Assembly: GCF_000959365.1 (NCBI RefSeq)
Contig: NZ_CP009555.1
Coordinates: 992,001-1,056,000, forward strand
Source of the DNA: Burkholderia oklahomensis C6786
GTDB lineage: Bacteria > Pseudomonadota > Gammaproteobacteria > Burkholderiales > Burkholderiaceae
DNA length: 64,000 nucleotides
Reading direction: 5' to 3'
Positions 45,270 through 55,210 of this stretch are shown here, piece by piece (within the stretch, counting starts at the first letter, position 1; each line of letters opens with the position of its first letter). The translations under genes were made by a program, and so were the position numbers. The notes under the pieces were generated by a model. It made no database searches, was not told the DNA's origin, and worked only from the letters and a program-made list of their open reading frames with translations.

Positions 45270-45659
45270 TCAGTGACTCTTGCGCTGGATGAACTCGATC
45301 TTGTAGCCGTCCGGATCCTCGACGAACGCGATCACCGTCGAGCCATGCTTCATCGGCCCGGCTTCGCGCGTGACCTTGCCGCCTTGCGCCTTGATCTGCT
45401 CGCACGCCTTGTACGCGTCGTCGACCTCGAGCGCGAGGTGGCCGAAGCCCGTGCCGAGCTCGTACGACTTCGTGTCCCAGTTGTGGGTGAGCTCGATGAC
45501 CGTGTGGTCCCGCTCGTCGCCATAGCCGACGAACGCGAGCGTGAATTTCCCGTCCGGATAGTCGTCGCGGCGCAGCAATTTCATGCCGAGCAGCTCGGTG
45601 TAAAACTTGATCGAGCGGTCGAGATCGCCGACTCGCAGCATCGTGTGAAGCAAACGCAT
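45270..45659 (-). CDS. gloA: Lactoylglutathione lyase (glyoxalase I)
   Basis: A 129-residue glyoxalase I that converts the methylglyoxal-glutathione adduct to S-lactoylglutathione. The metal ligands of the nickel-type enzyme are visible: His in LLHTMLRV, Glu in VIELTHNW, His in GFGHLALEV and Glu in YKIEFIQR. The ATG at 45659 has GGAG eight bases upstream. It is a single-gene unit, divergent from the EamA transporter. Confidence 0.95.
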   Translation of the reverse strand: MRLLHTMLRVGDLDRSIKFYTELLGMKLLRRDDYPDGKFTLAFVGYGDERDHTVIELTHNWDTKSYELGTGFGHLALEVDDAYKACEQIKAQGGKVTREAGPMKHGSTVIAFVEDPDGYKIEFIQRKSH

Positions 45660-46018
45660 GATGGGTACTCCGTGGGGACTTGCTTGAACGTGCGAATGTA
45701 CCAGACCCGCGCGATTCTCGCCGGCACGCGCCGCGTCCATCCGGGCAGCAGGGGCGATACGCGGCGCGCGGCGCGATCGGTTAAGATCGTCGCGGCGGGC
45801 TCGCGACGCGCGCGCCGCAACACTGCCTGCCGCGCTGCGCGACGACGCCCGCCCGGTCGGCGTCCCGCAACGAATCGAAGATCCGAACAACCCTTTCCGA
45901 CGGCCGGCCCCACCGGCCTGCGAACCGTGCAAATCTATTTCCCCGAACCGAGCCGGCCCGCCGAGCGCCTGGCCGCCGTCCCGTGCGCGGCTCACGCCGC
46001 CGTCTTCAGGAGCGCCCG
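45660..46018. other. Divergent intergenic, no feature called
   Basis: This 359-base gap between gloA and the EamA gene must hold both promoters, but no convincing -35/-10 pair is visible. No gene was seen. Confidence 0.4.
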
Positions 46019-46957
46019 ATGAGCGCCGTCGCCTATGCGCCGGCGCGCCCGTCGCTCGATATGCGCGCGATCGGCGTGATGGTCCTGCTGTGCGCGATCT
46101 GGGGCTTCCAGCAAGTCGCGATCAAGAGCGCGACGCACGCGATCCCGCCGATGTTCCAGGCCGGGCTGCGCTCGGCGATCGCGGCCGTCGGCGTGTGGGC
46201 ATGGGCGAGCACGCGCGGCACGCCGCTCTTTCGCGCGGACGGCACGTTCGGCGCCGGCATCGCCGCGGGCACGCTGTTCGCGGGCGAGTTCGTCTGCCTC
46301 TTCTTCGGCCTCACGCTGACGAGCGCCGCGCGCATGGCGATCTTTCTCTATACCGCGCCGTGCTTCACCGCGCTCGGGCTGCATCTGTTCGCGCCGGGCG
46401 AGAAGATGCGCCGCATGCAATGGACGGGCGTCGCGATCGCGTTCGCGGGCATCGCCGTCGCATTCGCCGACGGCTTCGCACGGCCGGCCGCGGACGGCGC
46501 GTCGGCGCTCGCCGGACTCGCGGGCGACGCGCTCGGCGTGCTCGGCGGCGTGATGTGGGCGGCGACGACGGTCGTCGTGCGCTCGACGTCGCTCGCGCGC
46601 GCAAGCGCGAGCAAGACGCTGTTCTACCAGTTGACGGTGTCGTCGGCCGTGCTGCTCGGGCTCGCCGTCGCGACCGGACAGACGACGCTCGCGAACGTGA
46701 CGCCGCTCGCCGTCGCGAGCCTCGCGTATCAGGGCGTGATCGTCGCGTTCGCGAGCTATCTCGCGTGGTATTGGCTGCTGACGCGCTACAGCGCGGCGCG
46801 GCTTTCCGTGTTCACGTTCCTCGCGCCGCTCTTTGGCGTGAGCTTCGGCGTGCTATTGCTCGGCGATTCGGTCGATGCGCGCTTCGGCGCGGCGGCCGTG
46901 CTCGTGCTGGCGGGCATCGGGCTCGTCAACGCGCCGCCGCGCGGCGATCGCAAGTAA
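46019..46957 (+). CDS. EamA/DMT-family transporter
   Basis: A 312-residue membrane protein with about ten helices in two EamA repeats (first [24 protein letters not shown] in part, second [21 protein letters not shown]). It belongs to the RhaT/YdcZ-like DMT exporters of amino acids or metabolites; the substrate is unknown. The start at 46019 has AGGAG seven bases upstream. It is more typical of the family than the cluster exporter at 22782 and has no functional neighbours. Confidence 0.82.
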   Translation: MSAVAYAPARPSLDMRAIGVMVLLCAIWGFQQVAIKSATHAIPPMFQAGLRSAIAAVGVWAWASTRGTPLFRADGTFGAGIAAGTLFAGEFVCLFFGLTLTSAARMAIFLYTAPCFTALGLHLFAPGEKMRRMQWTGVAIAFAGIAVAFADGFARPAADGASALAGLAGDALGVLGGVMWAATTVVVRSTSLARASASKTLFYQLTVSSAVLLGLAVATGQTTLANVTPLAVASLAYQGVIVAFASYLAWYWLLTRYSAARLSVFTFLAPLFGVSFGVLLLGDSVDARFGAAAVLVLAGIGLVNAPPRGDRK

Positions 46958-47488
46958 ATGCGTGCGGGGGTGGGTCGAGAGAAATGGAAGCCGGCGCAAA
47001 GCGCTGCGCCGATGGGCTGATATGTCGATGCGCCGACGCGTGGAACCGCAAGCGCGCCGGTGCGTCGACGTGCATGTGCCGATGTGCCGATGTACTGATG
47101 TACTGATGTACTGATGTACTGATGTACTGATGTGCCGGCACGGATACGCCGATGCGCGCGTCGTGAAGATTGCAGGCTTCGACTCTGAAGAAGCGTTGTC
47201 GACGGCATCGCGAATGCATCGCGCAGCCATGCCGTCGCCGAGCCCTGGCCCGCCACGCGAAAGGCCGCCGCGTATCGACGATCGACCGCGGACGATCGAC
47301 CGCTCATCGTTCGAGAAAGCCTCTCGTCCAAGGCCGGCGCGCGGATGCGTGCTGGCGGCGTCGCGCCCCGCAACCGGAAAGAAGCGACGTCAGAAGCAAT
47401 CCGCGGCAGCGACGAAACCGCCCCAAGCGGCCCCTATCGCCAGCACTGACCGGACAATCGCGACGCGCCCCGCCCCTTCAACCGCGGA
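46958..47488. other. Intergenic with tandem repeats
   Basis: A 531-base gap between convergent EamA and rsmA genes. It holds GATG-rich repeats, best at 47081-47136, with looser GATGxGCC-like copies just upstream. No gene was found. Confidence 0.5.
47081..47136. repeat. Tandem octamer repeat (GATGTACT)n
   Basis: Five perfect copies of GATGTACT (47089-47128) are flanked on each side by a variant GATGTGCC copy. It is the third octamer array in the window and a probable variable-number locus. Confidence 0.95.
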
Positions 47489-48316
47489 TCAGCCGCCCGA
47501 GCGCCGCGCGCCGACCGCTTGCGCGACGCGCACGTACTCGTCGACATCGACGTCTTCCGCGCGGCGCGCGAGATCGAAGCCGAGTGCATCGAAATCGACG
47601 AGATCGCGATAGCCGCCGAGCGTGTTGCGCAGCATCTTGCGGCGCTGCGAGAACGCGGCCGTCACGACTTCGCCGAGCACTGCCGGATCGACGGGCTGCA
47701 ACTCGTGCGGCGCATGCGGGATCATCCGCACGATCGCCGAATCGACCTTCGGCGGCGGCTGGAACGACTCGGGCGGCACGTCGATCAGCTTGTCCATCGT
47801 GTAGCGGTACTGGAGCATCACCGACAGCCGGCTGAACGCCTTCGTGCCCGGCTCCGCGACCATCCGCTCGACGACCTCGTTCTGAAGCATGAAATGCTGG
47901 TCGATCACGACGTGCGCGAACGACATCAGATGGAACAGCAGCGGGCTCGAGATGTTGTACGGCAGATTGCCGATGATCCGCAGCGACGGCTTGTCGCCCG
48001 GCAGTGCGAGTGAGCCGAAGTCGAACGCGAGCGCGTCGCCCGCGTGCAGCTCGAGCAGGTCGCCGAAGCGCTGCTTGAGGCGGCCGATCAGGTCGCGGTC
48101 GAGCTCGACCGCGTGCAGCGGCGAGTCGGGCGTCGCGAGCCGCGCGATCGTGGGCCCCGTCAGCGCGCCGAGACCCGGCCCGATCTCGACCATCCGCTCG
48201 CCGCGCTCGGGCCGGATCGCCGCGACGATCGCGTCGATCACGCCGTGATCGACGAGAAAGTTCTGCCCGAAGCGCTTGCGCGCGAAATGCCCTTGGTGCT
48301 GTCTGCTGTTCGACAT
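47489..48316 (-). CDS. rsmA: 16S rRNA dimethyladenosine transferase
   Basis: A 275-residue KsgA/RsmA methyltransferase that dimethylates A1518 and A1519 of 16S rRNA. It shows [16 protein letters not shown], the SAM motif [19 protein letters not shown], and the catalytic [12 protein letters not shown]. The C-terminal helical domain ends [16 protein letters not shown]. It is last of the lptD-surA-pdxA-rsmA set, 31 bases after pdxA, matching the order in E. coli. Confidence 0.96.
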   Translation of the reverse strand: MSNSRQHQGHFARKRFGQNFLVDHGVIDAIVAAIRPERGERMVEIGPGLGALTGPTIARLATPDSPLHAVELDRDLIGRLKQRFGDLLELHAGDALAFDFGSLALPGDKPSLRIIGNLPYNISSPLLFHLMSFAHVVIDQHFMLQNEVVERMVAEPGTKAFSRLSVMLQYRYTMDKLIDVPPESFQPPPKVDSAIVRMIPHAPHELQPVDPAVLGEVVTAAFSQRRKMLRNTLGGYRDLVDFDALGFDLARRAEDVDVDEYVRVAQAVGARRSGG

Positions 48317-48347
48317 CGAAAGATAGAAAAACGGATGACGCGAAAAT

Positions 48348-49412
48348 TCAGCCTGCGCGCCGATGGCGCGCCATCGTCACGGCGGTGTCGATCGCGGCGA
48401 CGAGGCTGCCCGGATCGGCGCGGCCCGTGCCGGCGAGATCGAGCGCGGTGCCGTGGTCGACCGACGTGCGGATGATCGGCAGGCCGAGCGTGACGTTGAT
48501 GCCCTCGCCGAACGTCGCGTACTTGAGGACCGGCAGCCCCTGGTCGTGGAACATCGCGAGCACGCAATCCGCATGCTCGAGGTAGCGCGGCTGGAACAGC
48601 GTGTCGGCCGGATAAGGACCGCGCGCGTCGATGCCCGCGGCCCGCGCGCGCTCGAGCGCCGGCTCGATCACGTCGATTTCCTCGCGGCCGAGATAGCCGT
48701 TCTCGCCCGCGTGCGGATTGAGGCCCGTCACGAGGATGCGCGGCGCGGCGAGACCGAAGCTGCGCCGCAAGTCGCGGTCGACGATCGCGAGCGTATCGGC
48801 GAGGCCGTCGATGGTCAGCGCGGCCGACACGTCCTTGAGCGGCAAGTGCGTCGTCGCGAGCGCGACGCGCAGCGGCCGCTCGCCCGTGCCCGCGAGCATC
48901 ATCACGACGTGCGGCGTGTGCGTGCGCTCGGCGAGATATTCGGTGTGGCCGGTGAACGGCACGCCGGCATCGTTGATCGTGCTCTTCTGCAGCGGCGCGG
49001 TGACGATCGCGTCGAATGCGCCGGCGACCGCGCCGTCGATCGCCGCATCGAGCAGATCGAGCACGTAGCGCCCGTTCGCCGGATTCAGCTTGCCCGCTTC
49101 GGCGGGCGCGGCGAGCGCGCGATGCGCGACCGCGACATGCGCGTTTGCGACGTGCGCGTTTGCGACGTGCGCGTTTGCGACGTGCGCGTCGGCGACGTGC
49201 GCATCCGCGCCGCTCGCCGTCAAGCGCGCCCAGTCGACGCCGACCGCGGCTGCGCGCTGGGCGATCAGGCCCGCGTCGCCGAGCACCGTGAAGCGCGCGT
49301 CGGGCCAGCGTGCCGCCGCGTCGGCGAGCGCGCGGGCCGTCAGCTCGGGACCGACGCCGGCCGGCTCGCCGGTCGTGATCGCGATGCGCAGCGGCTGCGG
49401 GCTGGCGGACAT
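48348..49412 (-). CDS. pdxA: 4-hydroxythreonine-4-phosphate dehydrogenase with repeat insertion
   Basis: A 354-residue NAD-dependent enzyme of pyridoxal phosphate synthesis. Family landmarks are [79 protein letters not shown] and [16 protein letters not shown], including the metal-binding His residues. It is longer than the usual 330 residues because residues about 70-95 are a tandem array of the pentapeptide [10 protein letters not shown], encoded by a 15-base repeat. The insertion lies in a variable surface region before the conserved [10 protein letters not shown] and probably does not harm activity. Confidence 0.95.
   Translation of the reverse strand: MSASPQPLRIAITTGEPAGVGPELTARALADAAARWPDARFTVLGDAGLIAQRAAAVGVDWARLTASGADAHVADAHVANAHVANAHVANAHVAVAHRALAAPAEAGKLNPANGRYVLDLLDAAIDGAVAGAFDAIVTAPLQKSTINDAGVPFTGHTEYLAERTHTPHVVMMLAGTGERPLRVALATTHLPLKDVSAALTIDGLADTLAIVDRDLRRSFGLAAPRILVTGLNPHAGENGYLGREEIDVIEPALERARAAGIDARGPYPADTLFQPRYLEHADCVLAMFHDQGLPVLKYATFGEGINVTLGLPIIRTSVDHGTALDLAGTGRADPGSLVAAIDTAVTMARHRRAG
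49126..49200. repeat. In-frame 15-base tandem repeat inside pdxA
   Basis: Three perfect copies of GCGTTTGCGACGTGC (49141-49185) are flanked by one diverged copy on each side (49126-49140 and 49186-49200). The unit length keeps the reading frame, adding five residues per copy. Confidence 0.95.
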
Positions 49413-49427
49413 GATTCGGCTACGCGC

Positions 49428-50777
49428 TTACTGGACGACGGGCAGCTTGATCTGCACGTACGACGAGTCGCGCAGCTCGCGCAGCCAGTCCGAGTACGCC
49501 TGCTCGGCCTTGCGCTGGCCGATCGCCTGGCGCGCGATGTCCATCTGCTGCTGCACCGAGCCTTCCGCGTCGCGGCGGCCGAGCACCTGGATCAGGTGGT
49601 AGCCGTACTCGGTACGCACCGGATTGCTGACCTGGCCGTCCTGCAGGCTGTTCATCGCACGCTCGAATTCCGGCACCGTCTCGCCCGGGCTGATCCAGCC
49701 GAGATCGCCGCCTTGCGACGCCGAGCCGTCCTGCGAGTAGGTGCGCGCGAACTTCTCGAAATCGCCGCCCGCCTCGACCTGCCGGCGGATGTCGATCAAT
49801 TGCTGGCGCGCCTGCGATTCCGACTTGCCTTCGCCGACGCGCAGCAGGATGTGGCGCACGTGCGTCTGCACGATCTTCGGCGACGCGGCCGACACGCTCT
49901 GGCTCGCGCGGCGGTCGACGAGACGCACGATCTCGAAGCCGTCCGGCACGCGGACGAGCGTCGGGTTGACCTGGCCGGGACGCAGCTTCGACACCGCGTC
50001 GACGACGTCGGACGGCAGCGACGACGGCGACTTGAAGCCGAGATCGCCGCCCTTCTTCGCATCGTCGGCTTCGGAATTGTTCTTCGCGAGCCGCTCGAAA
50101 TCGGCGCCCGACGCGAGCGCCTGCTGCAGCAGGCCTTCGGCCTTCTTCTGCGCGACGTCGATGTCGGCTTGCGGCGCGCTCGTCGGCGCCTTCACGAAGA
50201 TGTGCTCGAGCCGCAGATCCTGCTGCGAGCCGGCGTTCGGGCCGCGCTGGCTCGCGATGTAGCTCGCGACTTCGGCGTCCGACACGGTGATCTTGCCGTC
50301 GACTTCCTTCTCGCGCAGCTTCGAGAGCATCAGCTCGGTGCGCGCGTCGCGCACGAACACGTCCCACGGCACGCCCTGCGCCTCGATGCGCGCCTTGTAC
50401 TGGTCGAGCGGCATCCCGTTCGCCTGCGCGAGGCGCCCGAGCGTCGCCTGCACGGTGGCGTTGTCGACGACGATGCCGTCGTCCTTCGCCCGCTGGATCT
50501 GGATGCGCTCGAGCACCATCTGGTTCAGCACCTGTGCGCGCAGCTGGTCGATCGGCGGCACGGGCGCCTTCTGCTGCTGCAGACGGCGCGCGATCAGGCC
50601 GACGCGCTGATCGAGCTCGCGCCCGGTGATCACGTCGTTGTTGACGACGGCGACCACCTCGTCGGCGAGCGACGCGCCCTGCGCGCGCAGCGCCTGCGCG
50701 GACGCTGCCGGCGCGACCGTGATGAGCGACGCGACCAGACCGGATGCGACAGCCGCGAAGCGAAGGGTTTTCTTCAT
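49428..50777 (-). CDS. surA: Periplasmic chaperone / peptidyl-prolyl isomerase SurA
   Basis: A 449-residue outer-membrane-protein chaperone with a signal peptide ([19 protein letters not shown], cleaved about ASA|QA), a SurA N-terminal domain ([20 protein letters not shown]) and two parvulin domains ([12 protein letters not shown] onward and [13 protein letters not shown] onward, with [10 protein letters not shown]). I start at ATG 50777; a GTG two codons upstream (50783) is closer to the GGAG site and would add only two residues. It lies between lptD and pdxA, its usual place. Confidence 0.95.
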   Translation of the reverse strand: MKKTLRFAAVASGLVASLITVAPAASAQALRAQGASLADEVVAVVNNDVITGRELDQRVGLIARRLQQQKAPVPPIDQLRAQVLNQMVLERIQIQRAKDDGIVVDNATVQATLGRLAQANGMPLDQYKARIEAQGVPWDVFVRDARTELMLSKLREKEVDGKITVSDAEVASYIASQRGPNAGSQQDLRLEHIFVKAPTSAPQADIDVAQKKAEGLLQQALASGADFERLAKNNSEADDAKKGGDLGFKSPSSLPSDVVDAVSKLRPGQVNPTLVRVPDGFEIVRLVDRRASQSVSAASPKIVQTHVRHILLRVGEGKSESQARQQLIDIRRQVEAGGDFEKFARTYSQDGSASQGGDLGWISPGETVPEFERAMNSLQDGQVSNPVRTEYGYHLIQVLGRRDAEGSVQQQMDIARQAIGQRKAEQAYSDWLRELRDSSYVQIKLPVVQ

Positions 50778-50843
50778 TGCCACAGGTACTCCATTGAAAG
50801 CGGGCTGCGCAAACGCCGCTCGCCGCGAACGCCTCGTCGGCGG

Positions 50844-53204
50844 TTAATCGTAATTGCTGAAGCGCGACAGCGGCGCCGGCGCGGGCGGCAGCGGCGTATA
50901 TCCCTGCACGCCGGCCCGGAACGCGGACACGAGACCATTGTCGACGCTCGTCAGACCCTTGAGCACGAGTTGCGCGAGCACGCGGGTCGACGAGTTCTGC
51001 TGCCCCGACGTGTTCACGCCGTTCGCGTAGCGCTGGACGCCGACGCCGAACGCCCAGCAGTCGGCATCGTACTGGAAGCCGACGAGACCGTCGACAACCC
51101 GGCTGCTCGCGAGATCGTAGTTGAAGCGGCCGACCGCGTAGAGCCGCCGCGTGAGCGGCCATTGCGCGGACACGAGGACCTGGTTGATCGGCTCGTTGCT
51201 GAGCGTCGGGTTCTGCCGCGTGTAGCGATAGCCGACGTTGATCACGCGCCGCTCGCCCGGGCTGTAGCCGAAGCCGACGCTCGACTTGACGAGCTGGTTG
51301 TTGTCGACGTTGTACTGGAACGCGGTTTCCGACGCGAAGCCCGCGCCGAGCTTGACCGACGCGCCGAGGATCAGGTCCGAGTGCCGAGCCGTCGCGGGCG
51401 CCTCGGTCGGCTGCAGCGTCACGCGCTGGTCGGTGAAGTAGTACTGCTGCGCGATGACGAAGCGCGCGCGCTCGTCGCCCGTCGTCGGATTGATGAATCG
51501 GGTCGTGAGCGCGGCCGTCAGGCGGTTCGCGTCGGCGATCCGGTCGTTGCCGACGAACGTGTTCGGCGTGAAGATCTCCGCGAGCCCGAAGTCCGATACG
51601 GCCGTGTCGAAGAGCGGCGCGTCCGACTGGTTCCGGTACGGCGTGTATACATAGTACAGCCGCGGCTCGAGCGTCTGGATGAAATCCTGGCCGAACAGGC
51701 GCACCGAGCGGTCGAAGATGAGCCCCGTATCGAAGCTGAGCGTCGGGATCGAATAGGTGAAGCGCTTCGGCTGGCCGGGCACGCCGCCCGTCGTCGTCGT
51801 CAGGTCGTACGACGCGAAGTGCATCTGCGCCTTCGGGACGACGAAATAGCCGGGACCGTACAGCCCGTACGACACGTACGGGTTGAACATCACGCGGTCG
51901 CCTTCCGGCTGGTCGGCGGTCGTGATCCGGAAGCGCGAATAATCGGCTTCCGCGCCGAAGTCGAAGCCGCCGACGTTGTACTTCGCGTACTTCACGTTCA
52001 ACTGCGGCTCGCGGCCGTACGGCGCGACCGACGGCGTGAGCGTCTGCCAGTGCTGGTAGCGCCCGAGCACGGACCACGGCCCGTTGTTGTACGTGAGGCC
52101 GGCTTCCTGCTGATAAACGGTCTGGATCCCGTTCAGGAACTGGTTCGTCGACCCAAGGTCCTCCGGATACGTGTTGTCCGAGACCTTGTTGTAGTAGATG
52201 TAGCCGCCGAAGCCGTTGCCGAAATTCTGCTGGTGCTGCCAATAGATCGCGTAGCGGTTGCGCTTCGCGACTCGGTCGTCCGGCAGGTACTCGCCCGTCA
52301 GCGTGCCCGAGTAGTTCGTCGACAGATAGCGGAACGTCGCCTGCGTGAAGATCCCGCGCTTCGAGATGATGTGCGGCGTGACCGTCAGGTCGCGGTTCGG
52401 CGCGATGTTGAAGTAGTACGGCAGCGCCAACTCGAAGCCGCTCGACGAATCGAGCGAGAACGTCGGCGGCAGGAAGCCGCTGCGCCGCTCGCCCGACAGC
52501 GGGAACGTCAGCCACGGGCTGCCGAAAAGCGGCACGCCCTGAAAGAACAGCACGCCGTTGCGCGCGACGCCTTCGTCCGCGCCCGTATCGAAATCGAACT
52601 CGCTGCCCTTGATGTACCACGCCGGGTTCGCCGAGCACTGGCAGCCCGTGTAGGTGCCGTTCGTAAACACCGAGCGCTCGCTGTCGAGCAGTTGCACCCG
52701 CTCGGCGCTGCCCGAGCCGCCCGTCGCCGTGAAACGGTACTTCGGCGTCGTCATGAAGCCCTGGTTCGCCTCGACCTTCAGATGCGCCTCGGGGCCCGAG
52801 AACGTCGTGCCGCCGTTCGACACCGTGACCTTGCCGTACGCGTCGGCCATGTCGGTGTCCTGGTCGTAGTGGATCGCATCCGCCTTGACGACCGCGTTGC
52901 CGCGCCGGATCTCGGCCGAGCCCTTGGCGGCGAGGTCCTGGTCGGCCGTGCCGTTCGTGTGGTCGCCGAGCACGAACGTCGCGGGCTTGCCGTGCTGCTT
53001 TTGCGGATGCTCGTCGAGCTGCGGCGCGAGGCGCAGGTCCCACGGCGAGCCGAACGCCTGCGGCTCGGCCGCGGCGCCCGACAACTGGGCGTGCGACACC
53101 GCCGGCACGAGGCCCGGTACGGCCAAAAGCGCGACCGCGAGCCGTTTTTTGCGCGGCGCGGCATCGCAAGCTGGGACGAGCGGGAATAACGTTTTAGGCG
53201 GCAT
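50844..53204 (-). CDS. lptD: LPS-assembly protein LptD
   Basis: A 786-residue outer-membrane translocon subunit that inserts lipopolysaccharide into the outer leaflet with LptE. It has a signal peptide ending about residue 39 (AVSHA), an N-terminal OstA-like jellyroll ([37 protein letters not shown]), and a large beta-barrel rich in aromatic-terminated strands. Cys pairs expected for its disulphides appear as TGCQCS and DADCWA. It is first in the lptD-surA-pdxA-rsmA set and divergent from amgK with a 214-base spacer. Confidence 0.95.
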   Translation of the reverse strand: MPPKTLFPLVPACDAAPRKKRLAVALLAVPGLVPAVSHAQLSGAAAEPQAFGSPWDLRLAPQLDEHPQKQHGKPATFVLGDHTNGTADQDLAAKGSAEIRRGNAVVKADAIHYDQDTDMADAYGKVTVSNGGTTFSGPEAHLKVEANQGFMTTPKYRFTATGGSGSAERVQLLDSERSVFTNGTYTGCQCSANPAWYIKGSEFDFDTGADEGVARNGVLFFQGVPLFGSPWLTFPLSGERRSGFLPPTFSLDSSSGFELALPYYFNIAPNRDLTVTPHIISKRGIFTQATFRYLSTNYSGTLTGEYLPDDRVAKRNRYAIYWQHQQNFGNGFGGYIYYNKVSDNTYPEDLGSTNQFLNGIQTVYQQEAGLTYNNGPWSVLGRYQHWQTLTPSVAPYGREPQLNVKYAKYNVGGFDFGAEADYSRFRITTADQPEGDRVMFNPYVSYGLYGPGYFVVPKAQMHFASYDLTTTTGGVPGQPKRFTYSIPTLSFDTGLIFDRSVRLFGQDFIQTLEPRLYYVYTPYRNQSDAPLFDTAVSDFGLAEIFTPNTFVGNDRIADANRLTAALTTRFINPTTGDERARFVIAQQYYFTDQRVTLQPTEAPATARHSDLILGASVKLGAGFASETAFQYNVDNNQLVKSSVGFGYSPGERRVINVGYRYTRQNPTLSNEPINQVLVSAQWPLTRRLYAVGRFNYDLASSRVVDGLVGFQYDADCWAFGVGVQRYANGVNTSGQQNSSTRVLAQLVLKGLTSVDNGLVSAFRAGVQGYTPLPPAPAPLSRFSNYD

Positions 53205-53418
53205 CTATCGTTCGGCGAATCGACCCTGTCAAACCCGGCCTCCGCACGTCGCAGCCCTCGCAATCGAACCGTGACTGCGGCTTCGCGCATACCGGGGGAA
53301 AACGGGCAAACGAGCGGCATGGCGGGCTGCGGGCCCGCGCCGGCGGGGATTGACACGGGACGCGTCAAAAAAGTCGTGGGGTATTATATGGCAAGACGTT
53401 CCCCCTCCCCGACTTTCA

Positions 53419-54453
53419 ATGACGCAGCCCTCAGCCGATCCCCGTCTCGCCCTCCTCACCGACTGGCTCGCCACGTTCGCCGACCGCCACGCGCTCGACC
53501 CGGCGTCGCTCGTCCCGGCATCCAGCGACGCAAGCTTCCGACGCTATTTCCGCATCGCGAGCGCGAGCTCGCCGGGCGGGACCGCAATCGCCGTCGACGC
53601 GCCGCCGCCCGAAAAATGCCGCGAATTCGTGCAGATCTCGCAGTTGCTCGATGCGGCCGGCCTGCACGTGCCGAAGGTGCTCGAGCACGACTTCGACGCG
53701 GGCTTCATGCTCGTCACCGATCTCGGCACGCGGTCGTACATCTCAGCGCTCGATCCCGCCGCGCCGGAAGCCGCGCGACCGCTGATGCGCGACGCGCTCG
53801 ACGCGCTGATCCGCTGGCAGCTCGCGTCGCGCGAAGACGTGCTGCCGCCGTTCGACGAAGCGTTCCTGCGCCGCGAGATGGAACTGATGCCCGAGTGGTA
53901 CGTTAGCCGGCATCTCGGCAAGACGCTCACGGATCACGCGCGCGGCGTGCTCGACCGCACGTTCGCGCTGCTGATCGCGAGCGCGAGGGCGCAGCCGCAG
54001 GGCTACATGCTGCGCGACTTCATGCCCCGCAACCTGATGATCGCTCAGCCGAACCCGGGCGTGCTCGACTTCCAGGACGCCGTCTACGGGCCGCTCACGT
54101 ACGACGTCGCGTCGCTGTTGCGCGACGCGTTCATCAGTTGGGACGAGGCGTTCGAGCTCGACTGCTTCGCGTACTACTGGGAAAAGGCGAAGAAGGCCGG
54201 GCTGCCCGTCGAGCCCGACTTCGGCGAGTTCTACCGGCAGCTCGAATGGATGGGCCTGCAGCGCCACGTCAAGGTGCTCGGCCTGTTCGCGCGGATCAAC
54301 TACCGCGATCACAAGCCGCACTATCTCGCCGACCTGCCGCGCTTTCTCGGCTACGCGCGCAAGGTCGCGCTGCGCTACCGGCCGCTCGCGCCGTTCGCGA
54401 AGCTCCTCGACGATCTCGAAGACAAGACGGCCGACGTCGGCTACACGTTCTGA
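53419..54453 (+). CDS. amgK: N-acetylmuramate/N-acetylglucosamine 1-kinase
   Basis: A 344-residue kinase of the aminoglycoside-phosphotransferase fold. In the peptidoglycan recycling route of Pseudomonas and relatives AmgK phosphorylates MurNAc at C1. SSDASFRRYFRI at the N-terminus, LVTDLG, the catalytic loop MLRDFMPRNLMI (Asp and Asn kept; the usual His of the loop is Leu) and LDFQDAVYGPLTYDVASLLRDA are visible. The partner murU starts three bases after its stop, which strongly supports the assignment. The start is ATG 53419. Confidence 0.9.
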   Translation: MTQPSADPRLALLTDWLATFADRHALDPASLVPASSDASFRRYFRIASASSPGGTAIAVDAPPPEKCREFVQISQLLDAAGLHVPKVLEHDFDAGFMLVTDLGTRSYISALDPAAPEAARPLMRDALDALIRWQLASREDVLPPFDEAFLRREMELMPEWYVSRHLGKTLTDHARGVLDRTFALLIASARAQPQGYMLRDFMPRNLMIAQPNPGVLDFQDAVYGPLTYDVASLLRDAFISWDEAFELDCFAYYWEKAKKAGLPVEPDFGEFYRQLEWMGLQRHVKVLGLFARINYRDHKPHYLADLPRFLGYARKVALRYRPLAPFAKLLDDLEDKTADVGYTF

Positions 54454-54456
54454 ACG

Positions 54457-55176
54457 ATGATGCACACACTCGACACGGCGATGATCTTCGCCGCCGGGCG
54501 CGGCGATCGGATGCGCCCGCTCACCGACACGACGCCGAAGCCGCTCCTCGCGGTCGGCGGCAAGCCGCTGATCGTCTGGCAGATCGAACGGCTCGTCGCG
54601 GCGGGCATTCGCACGATCGTCATCAATCACGCGTGGCTCGGCGCGCGGATCGAGGCCGCGCTCGGCGACGGCTCGCGCTGGGGCGTGCGGCTCGTCTACT
54701 CGGCCGAGCGCGAGGCGCTCGAGACGGCGGGCGGGATCGCGCAGGCGCTGCCGCTCATCGAGGACGGCGGCGGGCCGAAGGTGTTCGTGGGCGTCGCGGG
54801 CGATATCTACGCGAACTTCGACTACGCGACGCTGATCGCGCGCGCCGCCGCGCTGGCTGCGGCGCCCGAGCCCGGCATGCACCTCGTGATGGTGCCGAAT
54901 CCGCCGTTCCATCCGGCGGGCGACTTCGCGCTCGACGGCGACGGCCTGCTGTCGCTCGACGGCGCGCCGCGCGTCACGTTCGGCAGCATCGCGCTCTACG
55001 ACACGCGGATGTTCCGCGCTCTGCCCGCCGGCACGCGCTGCGCGCTCACGCCCTATTATCACGAGACGATCGCCGCGCGCCGCGCGACGGGCGAGCTGTA
55101 TTCGGGTGCATGGGAGAACGTCGGCACGCCCGCGCAGCTGGGCGAACTCGACGCGGCGCTGAAAGCGGCCGGCTGA
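54457..55176 (+). CDS. murU: N-acetylmuramate alpha-1-phosphate uridylyltransferase
   Basis: A 239-residue nucleotidyltransferase with the N-terminal signature IFAAGRGDRMRPLTDTTPKPLL and VAGDIYANFDY for metal binding. MurU converts MurNAc-1-phosphate to UDP-MurNAc, bypassing the fosfomycin-sensitive MurA step. It sits directly behind amgK, the standard pair. It is shorter than glucose-1-phosphate thymidylyltransferases and fits MurU in size. Confidence 0.92.
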   Translation: MMHTLDTAMIFAAGRGDRMRPLTDTTPKPLLAVGGKPLIVWQIERLVAAGIRTIVINHAWLGARIEAALGDGSRWGVRLVYSAEREALETAGGIAQALPLIEDGGGPKVFVGVAGDIYANFDYATLIARAAALAAAPEPGMHLVMVPNPPFHPAGDFALDGDGLLSLDGAPRVTFGSIALYDTRMFRALPAGTRCALTPYYHETIAARRATGELYSGAWENVGTPAQLGELDAALKAAG

Positions 55177-55210
55177 GCGGCCCGCCCGGGATGCGCCGGG
55201 CGCCGCTGCG

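Noticed and set aside
50777..50783. GTG at 50783 as the surA start
   Set aside because: Possible, but the ATG two codons later gives the usual MKK signal-peptide start; the difference is only two residues.
48363..53189. Very long open frame on the plus strand opposite pdxA, surA and lptD
   Set aside because: Composition is repetitive Arg/Ala/Val with no recognisable fold; the opposite strand encodes three conserved proteins.
53350..53387. TTGACA (53350) and TATTAT (53382) before amgK as a sigma70 promoter
   Set aside because: The spacer is 26 bases, far outside the usable 15-19; either hexamer may be real alone but not as a pair.
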